Positions 61,801 to 64,000 of a DNA stretch of 64,000 bases are shown piece by piece (position 1 is the first letter of the stretch; each line of letters opens with the position of its first letter). Below the pieces are notes generated by a model that worked only from the letters and a program-made list of their open reading frames with translations, was not told the origin of the DNA and did no database searches. The DNA is from UBA4416 sp040376995 (GTDB lineage: Bacteria; Bacteroidota; Bacteroidia; B-17B0; Aurantibacillaceae), in contig JBEIPP010000001.1 in the NCBI GenBank assembly GCA_040376995.1, forward strand, positions 37,696 to 101,695, in the 5' to 3' direction. The translations under genes were made by a program, and so were the position numbers.

Positions 61801-62622
61801 GCTTATCATGATTTTTGGGTAGAAAAATATAATTTGGCACTTAAAGGAAATCAAGTTGAATTTATTGTAGAAGAAACTGAAAAAAAGGGACAAAAAATTA
61901 TTAGACAAATTCTTTTATACCCTATTAAAGATTCAAGCGGTAAGGTGATTGAAATATCAGGTATTGGCTTTGATATTACTGAAAACAAGATAAACGAAGA
62001 AAAAATTACACAGTCATTAAAAGAAAAAGATATTCTTTTAAAAGAAGTACACCATCGTGTAAAAAATAATATGCAAGTTATTTCAAGTATATTAAATCTT
62101 CAATCGTCATACGTTAAGGATACTTATGCTTTAAATCTGTTGAAAGAGTGTCAAAATAGAATTAAATCAATGGCATTTATACATGAGAGCTTGTATCAAA
62201 CTAAAAACTTCGAATCGGTCAATTTTTCGGAGTATCTTACCACTTTATCTAAAAACTTAGTTCATACATACGCTATAAATACTAAAAAAATCAAATTAAT
62301 TTTAACCCTCGATAATTTGTTCCTAAGCCTTGATACATCAATACCTTGCGGCTTAATTATCAATGAAATTATATCAAATTCATTAAAATATGCATTTCCT
62401 GATAATAGAGATGGAATAATCTTTGTAAATTTGAGAGTTGTAAAAAATAAAGTAAGGATTGAGGTTGGAGATAATGGAATAGGAATACCAGATTCTGTTG
62501 ATGTAAAAAACACACAAACTTTGGGCCTTCAGTTGGTAGATACTCTTGTAGAACAGATAAACGGAACAATAAAATTAACAAGAAACAAAGGAACTATTTT
62601 TAGTATAGAATTTAATATTTAA
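58825..62622 (+). CDS. Cytosolic multi-PAS histidine kinase (HisKA_2/LytS-like end)
   Basis: 1265 residues from TTG 58825, with no membrane segment. Eight PAS-like domains can be delimited: three unlike ones (about 1-125, 130-258, 262-385) and five similar repeats beginning near 413, 548, 679, 810 and 939, each opening with SAKLKAIFESGxHLIWTVxK-type sequence and closing with I.Q.IT.. The transmitter is of the HisKA_2 type, EVHHRVKNNMQVISSILNLQ, phospho-His near 1076, followed by a HATPase_c domain (NEIISNSLKYAFPD; VGDNGIGIPDSV; LGLQLVDTLVEQI). A LytTR response regulator starts 3 bp downstream. It is likely a soluble multi-input sensor. Confidence 0.88.
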   Translation: MLKNNIDIHTLELLPVAVILFDNKQIYFLNKKAIDLFKVPKSYLKDLNKLSVFKVINKNAHKKLFNDNKLILKGVEFPPIEIECFNYKNESIFVEAKSNCVLFNNKNVIQSTFLEINDRIDRYNQLEKTQEILNSISKSVKEIIYEFSFTPTPHISFISDSVFDMLGRNPSEIYKNPNIFLSQIHEDDKDKYVACLESYLRVTNNANNNKETFRFFHKNGKELILEVAAKPKYKDKKIVSFIGVIRDITQEKNYQQELEQKWNNYKNLLDTSPIGIFIHDGYCLYANKTAANILEIKDPKKLIGKYLIDYIIPEQREIGINRIRLASSGKELPDLIYTIKTDKGNMIDVELKTFPFIYNGKQVVQTIISNISAEKKLSKERLRAEIAEVSNKNLKKEIEFRKKIQNELVTQTTKYEAIFNNTSHLIWTVNRNLEITSFNKNYANYVKTIFDHDLKTGQHIKQVRRNKKDDIKLNFWIDKYTNFFNSKKDNKVEFFEIKNTSSKGKTYYREIFLHPIRGANGKIEEIAIIGQDTTERRLAEQKIIEQSSKLEAIFESGTQLIWTVNKQYLFTSFNKNFSDAMFNIYGVKPSLDKKKYKPQKTKVAKEYHNWWIEKYDEVFKKKTSIEFTTEQFDSNGIKLYRQIFIHPILKNGEVEEISCISNDITELIYLQNQSINQAAKLKSIFESSSHLVWTIDKDFITTSFNTNFSKKFKQYNGVKPVLNIQLHKLLPKAKQNAYKLYWYNNYKKVFDGNSIKLEKNQIDSNGKLIYSEIYLNPVRNTNNEIVEIACLAHDITENKLFEQKIIDQSAKLKAIFESGNHLIWTVNKKFELTSYNKNYLNLVKNSILKKKLEEHKTISVIDTIQNKEKKKFWIEKYKQVLQGKPSVFVHKSIVDNKDIYREIYLYPILLNNEVVEVSVIAQNITVRIKNENKILEQSAKLKAIFESGNQLMWTNTPDFILTSFNNNYANSIYNNFGYNPKVGQKLRITKTNAYHDFWVEKYNLALKGNQVEFIVEETEKKGQKIIRQILLYPIKDSSGKVIEISGIGFDITENKINEEKITQSLKEKDILLKEVHHRVKNNMQVISSILNLQSSYVKDTYALNLLKECQNRIKSMAFIHESLYQTKNFESVNFSEYLTTLSKNLVHTYAINTKKIKLILTLDNLFLSLDTSIPCGLIINEIISNSLKYAFPDNRDGIIFVNLRVVKNKVRIEVGDNGIGIPDSVDVKNTQTLGLQLVDTLVEQINGTIKLTRNKGTIFSIEFNI

Positions 62623-62625
62623 AAC

Positions 62626-63390
62626 ATGGAAAACAACAGCATTAACGTTTACATTGTAGAAGACGAGAGCATAGTTGCTAAAGACATTCAAAACAGTTTA
62701 AAAAAATTAGGATATAATGTTTTAGGCATTAGTAACAATGGCTCCGATGCAATCAAAAACATTGTTGATTTAGAACCAAACATAGTGTTAATGGACATTA
62801 TGATTAAAGGTAATATGACAGGAATAGATGTTGCTGAAATTTTAAAAAAAGACTATAATATTCCTGTAATATTTTTAACTGCTTATGCTGACGAAAGTAC
62901 TTTGGCTAAGGCTAAAATTACGGAGCCTTATGGATATATTTTAAAACCTTTCAAAGAGATTGATTTACATTCAACTATTGAAATGGCTTTATACAAACAT
63001 AAAAAAGACACTGAAGTACAAAAAGAACGTGATTTTTTATATTCTTTAGTTGAAAATAAAGATGAAACAGCAAAAGACATCTTATTCGTAAAATCAAATA
63101 GCCGCCTTGTAAAGGTTAATTTAAAGGATATCTTCTATGTAGAGGCTTTAAAAGATTACGTGGTTTTAAACACACAATACACGCGTTATACAATCCATTC
63201 TACTATGAAAGACATAGAGAAAAAATTAGATAATGGAGATTTTATACGCGTTCACCGTTCTTTCATTGCACGCATTGATAAAATACAAACAATTGAAAAT
63301 CAAACAGTTGTGTTAGAAGAAAACAAAAAAGTAATTCCAATCGGTGGCTCTTACCGCGACGAATTATTAGCTAAATTAAATATGATCTAA
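62626..63390 (+). CDS. LytTR-type response regulator
   Basis: 254 residues. A receiver domain spans about 6-125: YIVEDESIVAKDIQNSLKKL with the acidic pocket, the phospho-acceptor Asp in NIVLMDIMIKGNMTG near 57, the conserved Thr/Ser in VIFLTAYADE and the Lys in YILKPFKEIDL. After a linker, a LytTR DNA-binding domain occupies about 150-250 (ILFVKSNSRLVKVNLKDIFY, VEALKDYVVLNTQYTRYTIH, FIRVHRSFIARIDKI). It starts 3 bp after the PAS kinase stop and is evidently its partner. Its own stop overlaps the next start by one base (TAATG), so the following exported protein is part of the operon. Confidence 0.93.
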   Translation: MENNSINVYIVEDESIVAKDIQNSLKKLGYNVLGISNNGSDAIKNIVDLEPNIVLMDIMIKGNMTGIDVAEILKKDYNIPVIFLTAYADESTLAKAKITEPYGYILKPFKEIDLHSTIEMALYKHKKDTEVQKERDFLYSLVENKDETAKDILFVKSNSRLVKVNLKDIFYVEALKDYVVLNTQYTRYTIHSTMKDIEKKLDNGDFIRVHRSFIARIDKIQTIENQTVVLEENKKVIPIGGSYRDELLAKLNMI

Positions 63391-64000
63391 TGATTCGTTT
63401 TTTTGTTTTTTTTCTGTTTATTGTATTAAAATCCTTTTCACAAAAAGCAGAAATTGTATTAAAATCTGGTTATTCACATAATTATGCCTTAGGCTATTGT
63501 TATTATGTTGAAGATAAAATAGATACCTCAAAATTATTCTTTGTTGGTATTGTTAAAATCACTTCAAGTAATTTGGATGCACATGTTGTTGGCGCAACAC
63601 ATTTATTAAAAGCAAAAACAAAAGAGTTGAATGGCAATACTTACAAATTAAAGAGTGTTTTAAAACTAGATACATCTTTGGTTATGTTATTTGATATATA
63701 TTTTGCCCCAGAAAATCAAATTAGTAGTATTAAAGCCGCTAGATTAAAAGATCAAATAATAGTTTTTAATAATATTAAAGACACATTGACAAGACGATTA
63801 AATATTAACGATTCTATGTATTCATTTAATCGAAGTAAATATTTAGTAATATACACGAAGAATAAGAATGTAAAAATTAAATTTGACTCTGGAAAAGTTG
63901 TCCGATATAATGATAAAATAAAGCCTGGACAAACTGCTGAATTTATCACAGTTAAGGTAAATAATAGTAGTAAAGCTATTTTATATACAACGGCTATTGC
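63390..64000 (+). CDS. Exported protein of unknown function (runs off the window)
   Basis: An open frame of at least 203 codons from ATG 63390, continuing past the window end. The signal peptide is MIRFFVFFLFIVLKSFSQ. The mature part is beta-rich (KAEIVLKSGYSHNYALGYCY; FVGIVKITSSNLDAHVVGAT) with many Lys and Asn residues. I do not recognise a domain. The ATG overlaps the response-regulator stop (TAATG), so it is translationally coupled to the two-component system and may be a periplasmic input, an accessory protein or simply a conserved neighbour. The C-terminus, and so any sorting domain, is out of view. Confidence 0.7.
   Translation, partial: MIRFFVFFLFIVLKSFSQKAEIVLKSGYSHNYALGYCYYVEDKIDTSKLFFVGIVKITSSNLDAHVVGATHLLKAKTKELNGNTYKLKSVLKLDTSLVMLFDIYFAPENQISSIKAARLKDQIIVFNNIKDTLTRRLNINDSMYSFNRSKYLVIYTKNKNVKIKFDSGKVVRYNDKIKPGQTAEFITVKVNNSSKAILYTTAI

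Noticed and set aside
60064..62020. Regular repeats of about 393 bp, possible CRISPR-like or satellite array
   Set aside because: The repeats are in-frame and diverged at the protein level; they encode tandem PAS domains of one kinase.
1..64000. Prophage, integrative element or antiphage defence island
   Set aside because: No integrase, phage structural genes, restriction, CRISPR or known defence genes were seen; the only mobile gene set is the single insertion sequence.

Overview
The window is a low-GC, AT-rich chromosomal segment of a member of the phylum Bacteroidota, probably free-living and aquatic or soil. The evidence is type IX secretion system (T9SS) C-terminal sorting domains on several large secreted proteins, a PorP/SprF-family protein, a gliding-associated (CHU_C-type) C-terminal domain, a TonB-dependent receptor plug domain, LytTR/PAS signalling, promoters of the TAnnTTTG type and starts without Shine-Dalgarno sequences. 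I cannot place it below phylum from sequence alone. It is mostly ordinary chromosome with one insertion sequence and no phage, plasmid or CRISPR.

Layout. 1-2 kb: end of trmD, an ftsX-like gene and a DUF4846 gene without an ATG start; then tRNA-His and a REPIN-like palindromic repeat. 2.4-8.1 kb (minus): a large outer-membrane protein, riboflavin synthase and nadB. 8.2-13 kb (plus): exonuclease III, an orphan oligopeptide-binding lipoprotein, an O-methyltransferase and a DUF3887-alpha/beta hydrolase broken by a 1-nt frameshift. 13.3-14.8 kb: a complete ISL3/ISAon1-like element that appears to interrupt the tail of an older reading frame. 14.8-18.2 kb: a haem-binding protein, a second frameshifted gene (T9SS cargo), an EEP-fold nuclease/phosphatase and a small STAS-like protein. 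18.3-24.6 kb: aminopeptidase P, an ECF sigma factor next to an anti-sigma-like/trypsin fusion, a barrel-less TonB plug protein, a second ECF sigma factor with a membrane/TPR partner, and an S4 RNA-binding protein. 24.6-28.5 kb: pyruvate kinase, trmB, a small membrane protein, lgt and a DUF1569 protein.

28.6-41.2 kb (minus) is a T9SS surface-protein cluster: PorP/SprF, a CHU_C/cadherin-like protein and a 3296-residue LamG/Fn3 adhesin. It faces an AraC-type regulator across an intergenic region with two near-identical 30-bp direct repeats. 42.5-47 kb: RNase R, an LpxH-like phosphoesterase, a glycosyltransferase and a tiny Lys-rich protein. 47.2-55 kb (minus) looks like a phosphate-acquisition unit: OprO/P-like porin, two tandem PiT transporters, possible 11-bp-period Pho boxes, and a T9SS choice-of-anchor-I protein. 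55.1-55.6 kb is rpiB. A 480-bp AT-rich, GTTAATA-rich divergent gap follows, with DnaA-box-like sites, and is an origin candidate. 56.1 kb to the end (plus): nadA, a MORN-repeat protein, a cytosolic PAS-array histidine kinase with its LytTR response regulator, and a partial secreted protein.

Strongest leads: the AraC/direct-repeat/giant-adhesin arrangement, the tandemly amplified PAS array, the sigma factor paired with a membrane protease carrying an anti-sigma-like head, the stand-alone plug protein, and the phosphate unit with candidate Pho boxes. Assignments rest on motif recognition only; no database search was run.
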